From assembly GCF_016938855.1 (NCBI RefSeq), contig NZ_JAFHAP010000017.1:51817-115816 (forward strand): 64,000 nucleotides of DNA. The letters run 5' to 3'. Numbering within the stretch: position 1 is the first letter of the stretch; each line of letters begins with the position of its first letter. Under the pieces are notes generated by a model. It was not told where the DNA came from. It was given only the letters and a program-made list of their open reading frames with translations, and ran no database searches. A program made the translations under genes and the position numbers. This stretch comes from Polycladomyces zharkentensis. Its GTDB lineage: Bacteria; Bacillota; Bacilli; Thermoactinomycetales; JIR-001. Positions 36,722 to 46,552 of this stretch are shown piece by piece.

Positions 36722-36896
36722 GTGTTGTCATCCTTCCTGTTCGATTGTCCCAACATTATTATAATTGAATTTTCATCACAGGTATGTTTTTTTGCGACTG
36801 TTTCCCAACAAGACCACATTGACAAAACTCATTTTTTAGACGTAAAATTCAAACTAGTCAAAGGGGGAAAGGGGCGGTTCAGCGGTGAAAGGAACA

Positions 36897-38513
36897 ATGA
36901 TGCAATATCCACTGACGTTGCCGCATCTGTTGGAACGGGCCGGACGCTATTACGGTTCGGTTGAGATCGTCTCCCGGTTGCCGGACAAACGCTTGCACCG
37001 TTATACGTATACCCACTTTGTTCGCAGGGCGCGTTCGCTGGCGCAGGCGCTTCAACGGGCCGGGTTGAAAAAAGGGGACCGGGTGGGTACGTTGATGTGG
37101 AATCATTACGCACATCTGGAGGCATATTTCGGCATCCCCGCCTCCGGTGGCGTGTTGCACACGATCAATCTCCGTTTGCACCCGAATGAGATCGCTTACA
37201 TCATCAACCACGGCGGAGACCGTTTCCTGATCGTCGACGACGTATTGCTCCCGTTGCTGGAAAAAGTGGCGGATCGCATCCGGGTGGAGCGCGTATTTGT
37301 CGTACCGCTGACTGGTCAACCGGTCCCGCCCGGTTATGAGGATTACGAGGAGTTCATCCGAGAACCGGCTGACGATTTCACCTACCCGAATCTGGATGAA
37401 AACGACGCGTTGGGCATGTGCTACACCTCCGGCACGACGGGACGTCCCAAAGGGGTGGTGTATTCCCACCGGGCCGTGGTGTTGCATTCTTTTGCTTCGG
37501 CGATGGCGGATACATTGGCCGTTTCCGGCCGTGATGCGGTATTGCCTGTGGTGCCCATGTTTCACGTCAACGCATGGGGCCTGCCATTCACCATGACCAT
37601 GGTGGGGGCCAAGCAGGTATACCCTGGACCGCATTTGGACCCTGTCAGCCTGCTCGAACTGATGCAGGAGGAACAAGTGACGTTCGCCGCCGGGGTGCCC
37701 ACGATTTGGTTCGGCATTTACCGCGAGCTGGAGAAACAGCCGGGCCATTGGCGTTTGCATCCTGAATTGCGGACGGTGGTAGGCGGCGCGGCTGCTCCGG
37801 AAGTATTGTTGCGGGGGATGGACCGGCACGGCATCCATGTGGTACACGCTTGGGGAATGACGGAAACGACACCTCTCGGGACCATATCGGTGTTGAAGCC
37901 GCACCTGAGGAGCCTGCCGGAGGACGAACAATACGCATACCGGGCCAAACAGGGTATTCCCGCTCCGTTTGTGGACGTGCGGGTGGTCAACGAGCAGGGA
38001 GAGGTCCCGCCCGACGGTGTCACGATGGGTGAACTCCAAGTGAGGGGGCCGTGGATTGCGGGGGCGTATCACGATAAGCCGAATACCCGCGATTCGTTCA
38101 CGGAAGACGGTTGGTTCCGCACCGGTGACGTGGCGACGATCGATGAAGAAGGGTACGTCAAAATCACCGACCGGACCAAGGACCTCATCAAATCGGGCGG
38201 AGAATGGATCAGCTCCGTCGATTTGGAAAATGCGATCATGTCGCATCCCGCCGTGGAGGAAGCGGCCGTCATCGGAATTGCGCATCCCAAGTGGCAGGAG
38301 CGGCCATTGGCGGTGGTGGTGAAAAAAGAGGAAGCGACATTGACGCTGGAGGAACTGCATGCATTTCTGGCACCGAAGTTCGCCAAATGGTGGTTGCCGG
38401 ATGATGTCGTCTTCGTGGAGGAAATTCCGCGTACATCGGCGGGCAAGTTCCTCAAATCCCTGTTGCGTGAACAATTTCACAATCACTTTTTGACCAAGGG
38501 GGTAAACGCGTGA
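36897..38513 (+). CDS. Fatty-acyl-CoA ligase
   Basis: 538 residues, an AMP-forming acyl-CoA synthetase. P-loop-like YTSGTTGRPKGVVYSHR, VVPMFHVNAWGLPF, A5 motif GMTETTPLG, A7 FRTGDVATIDEEGYVKITDR, A8 IKSGGEWISSVDLE and the A10 Lys in RTSAGKFLK. ATG 36897 is behind GAAAGGA; a GTG at 36885 is possible. It activates medium- or long-chain acids to acyl-CoA. The acyl-CoA dehydrogenase gene overlaps its stop, so both form one operon. Confidence 0.9.
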   Translation: MMQYPLTLPHLLERAGRYYGSVEIVSRLPDKRLHRYTYTHFVRRARSLAQALQRAGLKKGDRVGTLMWNHYAHLEAYFGIPASGGVLHTINLRLHPNEIAYIINHGGDRFLIVDDVLLPLLEKVADRIRVERVFVVPLTGQPVPPGYEDYEEFIREPADDFTYPNLDENDALGMCYTSGTTGRPKGVVYSHRAVVLHSFASAMADTLAVSGRDAVLPVVPMFHVNAWGLPFTMTMVGAKQVYPGPHLDPVSLLELMQEEQVTFAAGVPTIWFGIYRELEKQPGHWRLHPELRTVVGGAAAPEVLLRGMDRHGIHVVHAWGMTETTPLGTISVLKPHLRSLPEDEQYAYRAKQGIPAPFVDVRVVNEQGEVPPDGVTMGELQVRGPWIAGAYHDKPNTRDSFTEDGWFRTGDVATIDEEGYVKITDRTKDLIKSGGEWISSVDLENAIMSHPAVEEAAVIGIAHPKWQERPLAVVVKKEEATLTLEELHAFLAPKFAKWWLPDDVVFVEEIPRTSAGKFLKSLLREQFHNHFLTKGVNA

Positions 38514-40246
38514 TCGATTACAGTCAATATGAAGACGGGACAGCTCTCAACTGGTATGAAAGCGACCCCACCATGCGGTATTACGCCCACCGGTATCTGC
38601 CTCACCTGATGGAGTGGGGGGAGTCGCGCCTGATGGAGTTGGGGGCTTATGTGGCGGGACCGATGGAACGGCGGGCGCGTCACACCGACCGTGACGGTGC
38701 TCCCCGACTGATTCGCTATGATCGGCAGGGACGGGAGATCAATGAAGTCTGGTACAACGAAGGATATCTGGCCACGGTGGGAGACTGTTTTGAATTTGGT
38801 GTGGTGGGGTTACGGTACAGGGACGACCTGCCGCACAAAGTCCCGTTTTTCTACACCCAGTTGATGCACATCCTGATGTCCGAGGCGGAGACCGGTTTCA
38901 CGTGTCCAGTCACTCTTACCATGGCAGTGGCGTTTGTATTGGAGAAGTTCGGAACGGACGAGCAGAAGCGCCGGTATCTGTCGCGCCTGGCCAGCATGGA
39001 TCGGCATACGCTGGAACAGGGGGCCACGTTTTTGACGGAAATTCAGGGAGGCTCCGACGTGGGCGCGACGCAAACCCGCGCGGTACCCTGTGGCGATCAC
39101 TATGAGCTGACGGGGGAGAAATGGTTTGCCAGCAACTGTGACGCGGGTGTAGCCATCACGTTGGCGAGGGTGAACGATCGGCCGGGTACCGCGGGATTGG
39201 GCCTGTTTCTGCTCCCGCGTTATTTGGACAATGGCGAAAAAAACCGCATCACCATTCGTCGGCTCAAGGACAAGCTGGGTGTGCGGGCCGTGGCCAGCGG
39301 GGAATTGATCCTTGATCGGGCGGTCGGATATCTGATCGGGGAGCCGGATCAAGGATTCAAATATATGGCGGAAGCGCTGAACATCTCCCGTATGTGCACG
39401 GCGACGGGGGCGCTCGCGATCTCCCGCCGGGCTTTTTTGGAGGCCGCCGTATACACGTCCAAACGGGAAGCATTCGGCCGGACGATCATCGAATACCCGA
39501 TGGTGCGGGAAACCTTGCTGGACATTATCGCAGACATCGAGGCGGCATGGGCGATGGTGGCCCGCATGATCCAACTGTTTGATGAGTGCCACACCTATGG
39601 AAAAGGGGATGCGGAAAAACGCACACTACTCCGGCTGCTGCTGGCGATGAGCAAGTACCGTTGCAGTGAACAGGCGGTTCTTCATGCCAAACAGGCACTG
39701 GAATTGCACGGGGGAAACGGGTATATCGAGGAGTACGTCACCCCCCGTCTGTTGCGGGATGCACAAGTGAACACGGTATGGGAAGGAACTTCCAACATCA
39801 TGGGTCTCGAATTGTTGAAAACGTTGGGCAAAGAGGCGCGGGCAAGAACCGGAGAGAGTGTAATCCTGCGGGAAATTCGGGAGACGTTGGACGCCGTCGT
39901 TTTGCCGGAACTGGCCGAAACCGTCGCCTGTGTGAAGGAGCAGACGGACAACGTGAAAACGGATCTGGCTGTGCTTCTCGAAGCTCCTCCCATGGTTCAA
40001 AATGCCCATGCCCGCCGTTTCATGGATAAACTGACCGATCTGTATTGTGCGGCGCGTCTGTTGGAGGAGGCGCAGTACGCCAAAAAGGAAACCGGTTCGG
40101 AACGGCTTGTCCACATTGCCCGATACTGGATCAATCGCACCTATCGCCCCTATATGTACGACATTCGCGGACAGGAAATCCCCAGCATCGATTTGTTTGA
40201 TATCGCCGTGCGCTATGCGGAACAGGCCCGTACGGCAAAACAGTGA
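38510..40246 (+). CDS. Acyl-CoA dehydrogenase, AidB-like
   Basis: 578 residues. FAD-binding acyl-CoA dehydrogenase with an extra C-terminal helical domain. Marks: ATFLTEIQGGSDVGA, GEKWFASNCD, GRTIIEYPMVRE, LELHGGNGYIEEY and VNTVWEGTSNIMGLE. GTG 38510 overlaps the ligase stop (GTGA), giving coupled translation. It should oxidise the acyl-CoA made by the ligase and pass electrons to an ETF; fixABCX at 58-62 kb is a possible acceptor (inference). Confidence 0.9.
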   Translation: MIDYSQYEDGTALNWYESDPTMRYYAHRYLPHLMEWGESRLMELGAYVAGPMERRARHTDRDGAPRLIRYDRQGREINEVWYNEGYLATVGDCFEFGVVGLRYRDDLPHKVPFFYTQLMHILMSEAETGFTCPVTLTMAVAFVLEKFGTDEQKRRYLSRLASMDRHTLEQGATFLTEIQGGSDVGATQTRAVPCGDHYELTGEKWFASNCDAGVAITLARVNDRPGTAGLGLFLLPRYLDNGEKNRITIRRLKDKLGVRAVASGELILDRAVGYLIGEPDQGFKYMAEALNISRMCTATGALAISRRAFLEAAVYTSKREAFGRTIIEYPMVRETLLDIIADIEAAWAMVARMIQLFDECHTYGKGDAEKRTLLRLLLAMSKYRCSEQAVLHAKQALELHGGNGYIEEYVTPRLLRDAQVNTVWEGTSNIMGLELLKTLGKEARARTGESVILREIRETLDAVVLPELAETVACVKEQTDNVKTDLAVLLEAPPMVQNAHARRFMDKLTDLYCAARLLEEAQYAKKETGSERLVHIARYWINRTYRPYMYDIRGQEIPSIDLFDIAVRYAEQARTAKQ

Positions 40247-40433
40247 ACCCGGACAACTCCGCCGACCGGATGTGTATCATCTTTGAAGATCGTACATCTT
40301 TGCGTACGACACGGCGCGTGTCTCAACTCCGCCACCCAATCAAACTCTGATTGTCGAAGAGAAGCGGAATTGGAGAAAAGAGGCGATCTCATCAGTACAA
40401 CCTGACCTTCTGGTACGTATACATGAAGTATAA

Positions 40434-40709
40434 AGAGCGGGCGGGAAAACTCGACTCTTCAGGGTCGGGGTGAAAGCGAGCGTCGGACGCGGGAGGGCTT
40501 TGTCCCTCTCGCAAATTCGACGAAATTTGGGTTCGATCGAGTCGAGAAGTTTGAAAACCCTGAAAACCGCTGTGCGAGCAAATACCCGTGAAACAAAGTC
40601 GTTCAGGCTTGGACAAAACCATCGCAGCTGGGGTTGCCACGCCGCAGGTCCACGGCATCCCAGGGGAGTTCCTCTGGTCTTTGGCCGTATGAAGAAAGTT
40701 GCAAAGGGG
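40434..40709 (+). repeat. Dispersed repeat, copy A
   Basis: About 275 bp related to 61983-62350. The 5' part has the foldable CGACTCTTCAGGGTCGGGG, TGAAAGCGAGCGTCGGACG, then GGGAGGGCTTTGTCCCTCTCGC; the 3' part shares AGGCTTGGACAAA, GGTTGCCACGCCG and GGTCTTTGGCCGT. It has the look of an IS200/IS605-type right end or guide-RNA scaffold without a transposase gene; that reading is a hypothesis. Confidence 0.65.
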
Positions 40710-40728
40710 ATAAGGGGGTGGGAATCCA

Positions 40729-40866
40729 TTGTTCTTCATCATATTTTTCATCCTATTTTCCGGATGCCTGCTGTTCTTCCTTCTAAAGCCGCAAACCGGG
40801 ATGATTCAGGACGATAAAACCGTTTTGCAGATTCGGACATCCGCTACAAAAACAGGAGAAGAGTAG
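40729..40866 (+). CDS. Candidate small membrane peptide
   Basis: 45 codons from TTG 40729. A strong hydrophobic segment (FFIIFFILFSG, CLLFFLL) is followed by a polar tail KPQTGMIQDDKTVL. AAGGGGG lies ~10 nt upstream. It directly follows the dispersed repeat. Evidence is limited to composition and the ribosome binding site. Confidence 0.3.
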   Translation: MFFIIFFILFSGCLLFFLLKPQTGMIQDDKTVLQIRTSATKTGEE

Positions 40867-41261
40867 CATCATCCTCCGTTGTCTTACCGGCCAAGGACAG
40901 GCGGTTGAATGGTCTTGAAGATCGTTGTTCCCATGTTGGCAGATGCTCGTTTCTCGTCTGCTAAGAAATACTTTTGAAGTGGGTCCGCCCTTCCTCCACA
41001 GCATATGGTTTTCGTTATTTCTGAATGATGGAATACCAGTGCACGTCGCCGATCAACCGGTATATCGTATCAGCGTCACTTCAACGTTCTTCCCGTTTCG
41101 CTTTTTCCGCTTCAATTGCGGTGGATAAACTGGGTACCCGGAATAACAAAGCTCTCAGAACGAGAAGGCCCTGGCGGGCCTCTCTTATCATTTTCCGTTC
41201 TTCCTCTTTGTGCTACAGTTCTCCATCATCCGGGGGAACATCATCAGGATATCGGTTCGTT
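40867..41261. other. Intergenic region with one hairpin
   Basis: No supported gene. GGCCC-TGGC-GGGCC at 41168-41181 followed by TCTCTTATCATTTTC can terminate plus-strand transcripts and, less well, the convergent speDE gene. Confidence 0.5.
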
Positions 41262-42605
41262 TCAACTTAAATATTCGTATTCTTTGCGATAGAATTTGTG
41301 TAATATTAATTGATTCAAGCTATTTACCATCGCCGCTTTTTGTTTCTTGAGTATTTTTTCCGGAAAGACAAATATGGAAGGTATATCTGCCGGCAGTGTG
41401 CGATTTTCTACCGGTATAGACGTTGTACGTTGTATGATGTGTTGATGTCCCGCCAAATGAAATCCCCAGTTCCCAAATGAGGGGACGGTTACATGGTATC
41501 CACGTGTCTTTAAGCCGGCACTTTCTAAGGTCAATCCAATACTCCAAAATACCGTTGGCGCATCTTCGGGCGAAAATGATTGGCAAACCATGATTCCGTC
41601 CGGAGCAAGAGATTTTGAGATCAATTGAAAGAACTCTTTGGTATACAATTGACTGAGCGCTTCATTCGACGGGTCCGGAAAGTCTGCAATGATCACATCA
41701 TAGGGCTGATGCGGTTCTGTTAAAAACTTGCGGGCATCTTGCGTGTGGACGTTGACCCGTTTGTCAAAGAATGACCGTTCATTGAGTGCCACGAGTTCGG
41801 GGACCGTACGAGCAGCATGCAATACCAGAGGATCAATATCAACAAGATCAACATGCGAGGCATCGGGGTATTTGAGTACTTCACGCAGAGCCAGTCCATC
41901 GCCGCCACCCAAAATCAAAACACGTCGGTGTGAAGGGGTATATAGAAAAGCAGGATGAACGATTGCCTCATGATACAGCCTTTCATCGAGTGAACTAAAC
42001 TGCAATTGTTGGTTTAAGTACATACGAATATCCTTCGCATCAATGATATGAATATTTTGATATTGACTCATCCCTTGGAACAGTACGGGATGTCTCGCGG
42101 CGAGAAGTTCTTTTAGTCCGATGTAATCATACAAATCTCCATGTTCATGCAAAGGCTGAATGGTTGTATGTTTTTCCACATCAGTGCTCTTGCTGTTCCT
42201 ATTATCATGATCCGGGGGCAGTTTTGGGGAATGTTGCTCATACATCAATGGCACTCTGGCTTTTCTGTCAAAACGTGTGAGATTGTATACGACGCTGTAT
42301 TTGGAAGAGAGCCCTTTTAAAATGTTCTCAACCTGTGTCACCGGATCATGATCACCGCATGTGAATATATCCAAAGCTGCAAAGTTTTCTTCAGGCCAGG
42401 TATGAATGGAAATGTGGGAAGTGGAAAGAAGAAGAATCCCTGTCAACCCTTCAGGTTCAAACTGATGGAAGTGGCTTGATATCATCACCATTCCCAGGGA
42501 CTGGACCAGATCTATCAGTAAGTTTTTTATATGGTCAACATCATTCAAAATGGCTGCATCACAATCAAAAGCATCGATTATGAGATGGTGTCCAATTGTT
42601 TTCAT
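41262..42605 (-). CDS. Fused AdoMet decarboxylase - aminopropyltransferase
   Basis: 447 residues in two enzymes. Residues 1-~110 are a class 1B S-adenosylmethionine decarboxylase (SpeD/SpeH): HHLIIDAFDCD at the start, pyruvoyl Ser63 in LLLSTSHISIHTWPE, His68 and Cys83 in FTCGDHDP. The residue before Ser63 is Thr, where the family normally has Glu. After a polar linker (~112-155), residues ~160-447 are a spermidine-synthase-type aminopropyltransferase: QFSSLDERLYHEAIVHP, LILGGGDGLALREVLKYP, VDIDPLVL and ADFPDPSNEALSQLYT. ATG 42605 follows GGAGGGAT. The product would make and use decarboxylated AdoMet in polyamine synthesis. Confidence 0.88.
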   Translation of the reverse strand: MKTIGHHLIIDAFDCDAAILNDVDHIKNLLIDLVQSLGMVMISSHFHQFEPEGLTGILLLSTSHISIHTWPEENFAALDIFTCGDHDPVTQVENILKGLSSKYSVVYNLTRFDRKARVPLMYEQHSPKLPPDHDNRNSKSTDVEKHTTIQPLHEHGDLYDYIGLKELLAARHPVLFQGMSQYQNIHIIDAKDIRMYLNQQLQFSSLDERLYHEAIVHPAFLYTPSHRRVLILGGGDGLALREVLKYPDASHVDLVDIDPLVLHAARTVPELVALNERSFFDKRVNVHTQDARKFLTEPHQPYDVIIADFPDPSNEALSQLYTKEFFQLISKSLAPDGIMVCQSFSPEDAPTVFWSIGLTLESAGLKTRGYHVTVPSFGNWGFHLAGHQHIIQRTTSIPVENRTLPADIPSIFVFPEKILKKQKAAMVNSLNQLILHKFYRKEYEYLS

Positions 42606-43130
42606 ATTGATCCCTCCGGCTTTCTCCTGCTTGAAATAAAAATGGGCTGAATCTTCCATTGCGCCCTTCGATTCACTTTGAAATAGTATACGTGAAATGA
42701 CAGTCAAAAGATTGGACCATTGCCGTACAAATAGAAATAGAGTCATATGTGATGGATCATCTTCAAAATGGGATAAGAGAAAAACAACGGAAGGCATGAG
42801 CCTCGCAGGGAATGATGGTTGAATGATTCTCATATAACCAAACCGAGGGGAATGGTCGCGTTCGAGGATGATCAAGTGTGAGCGGGGAAATCCAGCCCTC
42901 AGGGGTGGGATCAAAGCGAGTCAGACGCGGGAGGGCTTCATCTCCCGCAAGTCGACATTGTTCCAATGCCTTCTGTAAGGAGACAAGGTGTACGAATCGA
43001 TAGAAGGACCGTAAAACGAACAGGAGCGATTGGCAAGGTTGAGTCGGTCCACAACAGAGACCTTGATCGAAATTTGGTTGAAGGCCGACGGTTATCACTA
43101 CTGCTTTTTTGAATCTACATCCAATCAACG
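42606..43130. other. Intergenic region with a repeat relic
   Basis: No supported gene. Bases 42879-42960 are a third, shorter relative of the dispersed repeat at 40434 (AGCGGGGAAA, CCCTCAGGGGTGGGATCAAA, GACGCGGGAGGGCTTCATC). The rest shows open frames without ribosome binding sites. Confidence 0.5.
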
Positions 43131-43165
43131 CTTCTCCTAAGCGTTAGCGTAGGCGGAGGGAGTGT
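43131..43165 (+). repeat. Solo IS right-end-like hairpin
   Basis: Twenty bases, CTAAGCGTTAGCGTAGGCGG (43137-43156), recur exactly on the minus strand at 63801-63820, directly downstream of the tnpB end at 63923. Here the flanks form CTCC/GGAG, and no tnpB is nearby, so it is probably a leftover right end. Confidence 0.55.
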
Positions 43166-43289
43166 TCAAGAGCCATCTTCTATCCATAACAGATCAATGG
43201 GGATACTATCCGAAGCGGTTCGAGGATAATACGGTCCCCAAGGTCCGTTATTTGCTTCCCATGATTTCTCCCAATTCACCCGGCTGCCA

Positions 43290-44336
43290 TCAATCATCCG
43301 TCCGAAAAATCCGGTCTGTTCCCTTTAATGTCGGAACATCAGCGGCACCGATTCCGAACATGGCGATGCGCAATTCCGCCTCAATCCGTTGCAACTGCCG
43401 GGAGATCGCCGCTGGTGTCAGATCGGTTGCGGCACGCAAGAGGGTGCGGCCGAATCCGGTCAAGTCGGCACCCAATGCGATCGCTTTGGCCGCTTCCACG
43501 CCAGTGGATAATCCGCCGCTGGCGATCAGGTAACCGTTGGGGGCTTTTTGCCTTGCCTCCCGGATGCAGTCGGCGGTGGGCAACCCCCAATCGGCGAACG
43601 CCTCCGCAGCGGCGGTCAGTATTGGATCGCGGGACCGGTGTTTTTCGACCATAATCCACGAAGTCCCGCCAGCACCCGCTACATCGACGAATTGAACCCC
43701 GGCATCGAAAAGACGTTTGGCCAAATCGCCATGAATCCCCATCCCCACTTCCTTGACACCGACCGGTACTTCCAGCGTTCGGCAAACCTCTTCGATCTTG
43801 GCCAACAGGTGGGCGAATCGGGTGTTTCCCTCCGGCTGAAACACTTCCTGCATGGCATTCAGATGCAAAACCAATGCATCAGCTTCGGTCAGTTCGATGA
43901 TGCGGCGGCAGTCGTCGACATCATAGCCGTATTGGAGCTGGACTGCCCCCAGATTGGCCAGTAACGGGATGTGAGGCGCGTATTTTCGGACTTGGAAGGT
44001 ACAGGCCGTCTCCGGATGTTCGATCGCCGTCCGTACGGAACCCAGACCCATCGCCCATCCATGTTTTTCGGCGGCTTGGGCAAGGTTTTTGTTGATTTGA
44101 AATGCTGCTTTCGTCCCGCCGGTCATGCTGCTGATCAACAACGGGGCTTTCATCGGTTTGCCCAAAAAAGCGGTGGAGAGAGAGATATCCTTAAAATTGA
44201 TTTCAGGCAGGGCTTCATGGCGGAAACGGTATCGTTCCAGTCCGGTGGTGATGCCCCGTCCGGTCACCTCGCGGTGGAGGACGATCTCGATGTGTTCCGC
44301 TTTCCGTTTTTTTGTCGGTTTCTGGTTTTGAGACAT
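43290..44336 (-). CDS. fni: Isopentenyl-diphosphate delta-isomerase, type 2
   Basis: 348 residues, an FMN-dependent IPP/DMAPP isomerase. RKAEHIEIVL near the start, APLLISSMTGGT, GLGSVRTAIEHPE, LHLNAMQEVFQPEG, VPVGVKEVGMGI and VDVAGAGGTSW form the FMN and substrate site; a final IASGGLSTGVEAAKAIALGA holds the phosphate. It balances IPP and DMAPP for isoprenoids. ATG 44336 follows AAAGGATC. Monocistronic. Confidence 0.92.
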   Translation of the reverse strand: MSQNQKPTKKRKAEHIEIVLHREVTGRGITTGLERYRFRHEALPEINFKDISLSTAFLGKPMKAPLLISSMTGGTKAAFQINKNLAQAAEKHGWAMGLGSVRTAIEHPETACTFQVRKYAPHIPLLANLGAVQLQYGYDVDDCRRIIELTEADALVLHLNAMQEVFQPEGNTRFAHLLAKIEEVCRTLEVPVGVKEVGMGIHGDLAKRLFDAGVQFVDVAGAGGTSWIMVEKHRSRDPILTAAAEAFADWGLPTADCIREARQKAPNGYLIASGGLSTGVEAAKAIALGADLTGFGRTLLRAATDLTPAAISRQLQRIEAELRIAMFGIGAADVPTLKGTDRIFRTDD

Positions 44337-44372
44337 CACAGTGATCCTTTCTTTATTACGGACTTATGCTCG

Positions 44373-44378
44373 ATTATA
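44373..44378 (-). promoter_or_regulatory. -10 box upstream of fni
   Basis: TATAAT on the minus strand 37 nt before the fni start; the -35 is poor. A CGGGAG-T-CTCCCG hairpin lies just upstream (about 44392-44405). Confidence 0.4.
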
Positions 44379-44554
44379 CCCTATTTTTGGGTCGGGAGTC
44401 TCCCGGTCTTGGTTTTCGGCTATGTACCCTGACAGTACGATGCTGAGCTGATTCCCATATGGTTGTTGATGGTGGCGAAAAGCGGTCGTCCTCTTCATCA
44501 TGGTGTGTGAATCAAGCGGGAAAATCGCCAATCGCCAAATGTGATCTACCTTCA

Positions 44555-46090
44555 TTATTGGATCAAATGTTGACGCAAAGCCTTTGCTACGGCTTCCGTC
44601 CTGTTTTTTGCCTTCAATTTCTTGAATATGGAACTGATATACTCATTGACAGTGTACTCGCTGATATGGAGTTCGGAGGCAATATGTTTGGTGCTGTAAC
44701 CATCGGCGCTCAGCTGGAGGATTTGCTTTTCACGATTAGTTAAGAGGGAAGATGTTTTTTTGACCGAAAAGTTTGAATGCAGTTTGGAATGCAAGTTTCT
44801 TGATACCCGGGTCAAAAGGGAGTCAACGATTTCAATGGTGTTGTCCGACACTTCGAAAGGTCGGCCGTTCTGGTCAAGGAGTAGAACACCGGTAACACGA
44901 TGGTTCTCTCCATACAAAGGGGCCACCAACAATGAAGTCAAATGGAAATATTCAATATAGTGAGTCGGAATCAGATTTTCCACTCGCTTCAGATGAACAG
45001 GCCGTTTCGCATCGAATAGCTTTGAAATCGCAGGTATATTATGTTCCGGTTCTTGAATGCGTTGAATCTCTTCCAATGGAACATTATAGGACAGAATTCC
45101 TTCGACTTTTTTGAAGAACGGATAGTACCAAAAAAGAGCGCTGCGTTGAAAACCGGCGATGTGGCATATATGTTCCACACATGAAGAAAGCGTATCTTGT
45201 ATGCCCTTGGTTGACAGCAGTGTGTTGTCAAATTCCAAAATCGCTTCATACTGTTGAATCTGGTCATGAATGGTTTGGTGTATATCTTCATTGTAATACA
45301 TCTTGGACAATTCCATTGCTTGACGCATCCAATGAACCAGCTGCTGGACGAAGCGTTTCGATAAGGGGGCCTTTTTACCTTTGATGACAAGGTATAATTT
45401 CTCATTGATTTTTTCTACAAATCCTTCGGTTTTTCCAGAGATGACTTGATGGACGGATAAGGTCAGATCATCGTGTTGATAAGCAGGGAACCATTCTTCC
45501 ATTTCAAGGTTATAAATGGCAATATCCAAAATTCCATATCTGTGTTTACTTGATTTTGGGGTTGTGACAGCGACAAATTCCCAGTTCACATAAGGCCATA
45601 TATCTTGTCCTTGCAACAGCCGGATGAGCGGAGAATAAGATCTGTTTTTCTTATTGTGTTGATATCCGAACGTCAATAGTTGATGCTGTGTGATGGAAGA
45701 GGTTACATTCATGCACAAGGCGTGAATCCATTGAAAGCAGTTATTTACATAAAGACGATTATGGTTTTGCAGGATCATCTCCATCATGATCTGTTCAAAT
45801 GCCCCGATGGCAAATATTATTCGGTTAGCGTTTAATATTTTTTCCCAATCCAACAGTGACTGTTCAAATTTATTGAAAAAAAGTAGTTCGTCGGAAAGAG
45901 CGAGATCCAAGTGATCCAACATAAAGCGGAACACATCGGATAAAGATTTCTTTTCTTCGTTGTTTACGTTTATTTTGGATAATTTTATGTACCATTGGGT
46001 TAGACACTCATGGTATTCCCGATGAACAGTGTCAAGCATTTGTTCGACTTCATCGGGTTGCAACCTGGGAACGATTAGATATTTTGTCAT
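44555..46090 (-). CDS. LuxR-type regulator with GAF-like domain
   Basis: 511 residues. A long N-terminal helical sensor part, a GAF-like domain at ~290-430 (LSSCVEHICHIAGFQRSALF ... VAPLYGENHRVTGVLLLD) and a C-terminal LuxR HTH (LLTNREKQILQLSADGYST, then KHIASELHISEYTVNEYI). ATG 46090 is 8 nt from GGGGAGG; an ATG two codons earlier is too close. The ligand and target are unknown. Confidence 0.82.
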   Translation of the reverse strand: MTKYLIVPRLQPDEVEQMLDTVHREYHECLTQWYIKLSKINVNNEEKKSLSDVFRFMLDHLDLALSDELLFFNKFEQSLLDWEKILNANRIIFAIGAFEQIMMEMILQNHNRLYVNNCFQWIHALCMNVTSSITQHQLLTFGYQHNKKNRSYSPLIRLLQGQDIWPYVNWEFVAVTTPKSSKHRYGILDIAIYNLEMEEWFPAYQHDDLTLSVHQVISGKTEGFVEKINEKLYLVIKGKKAPLSKRFVQQLVHWMRQAMELSKMYYNEDIHQTIHDQIQQYEAILEFDNTLLSTKGIQDTLSSCVEHICHIAGFQRSALFWYYPFFKKVEGILSYNVPLEEIQRIQEPEHNIPAISKLFDAKRPVHLKRVENLIPTHYIEYFHLTSLLVAPLYGENHRVTGVLLLDQNGRPFEVSDNTIEIVDSLLTRVSRNLHSKLHSNFSVKKTSSLLTNREKQILQLSADGYSTKHIASELHISEYTVNEYISSIFKKLKAKNRTEAVAKALRQHLIQ

Positions 46091-46552
46091 ATACATAGCC
46101 TCCCCTCTATTTTAAGGGATATTATAACCTAGTATTTTGGGAGTTGTCACAACGTTTTAAATAGAATAACATAATACAAAACCAAAGTCATACGATGACG
46201 GAGGAAAAGGTAGAGGATTGGACTTAAGTGAAAAAAGATCAATGAAAATGTACCGTTAAGCTGCACAGGCTTGGGAATGGCCGTCGATATGGATCTTTGA
46301 AAAGGCCCCGTGCCAGGAATGAATAAAGATTGGTCTTGCTGTGGCATGGAGAATGTCGTAAACATGTCTGGCGATGAAGGAAGATGTAGAAACTGCCCCT
46401 TATGTGGATCAGTGCAGATCTTTACACTTGGAAACAAATTTTTGGCCGAAAATGGGAACCGATTACAACGATGATGCGTGTTTCACTGATGTGTTGGCAG
46501 ACAGCTGTCTCGTTACTTTGGAAATGGATGCCGGGTTTCCGGTGGAACGAAA
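46091..46552. other. Intergenic region without a supported gene
   Basis: About 460 bp between the divergent LuxR gene start and an alcohol dehydrogenase relic. It is AT-rich near the LuxR gene, as expected for its promoter, but no clear -35/-10 pair was found. Confidence 0.4.

Noticed and set aside
36879..38486. 535-codon minus-strand frame
   Set aside because: Antisense of the acyl-CoA ligase; same shadow composition and no start site.
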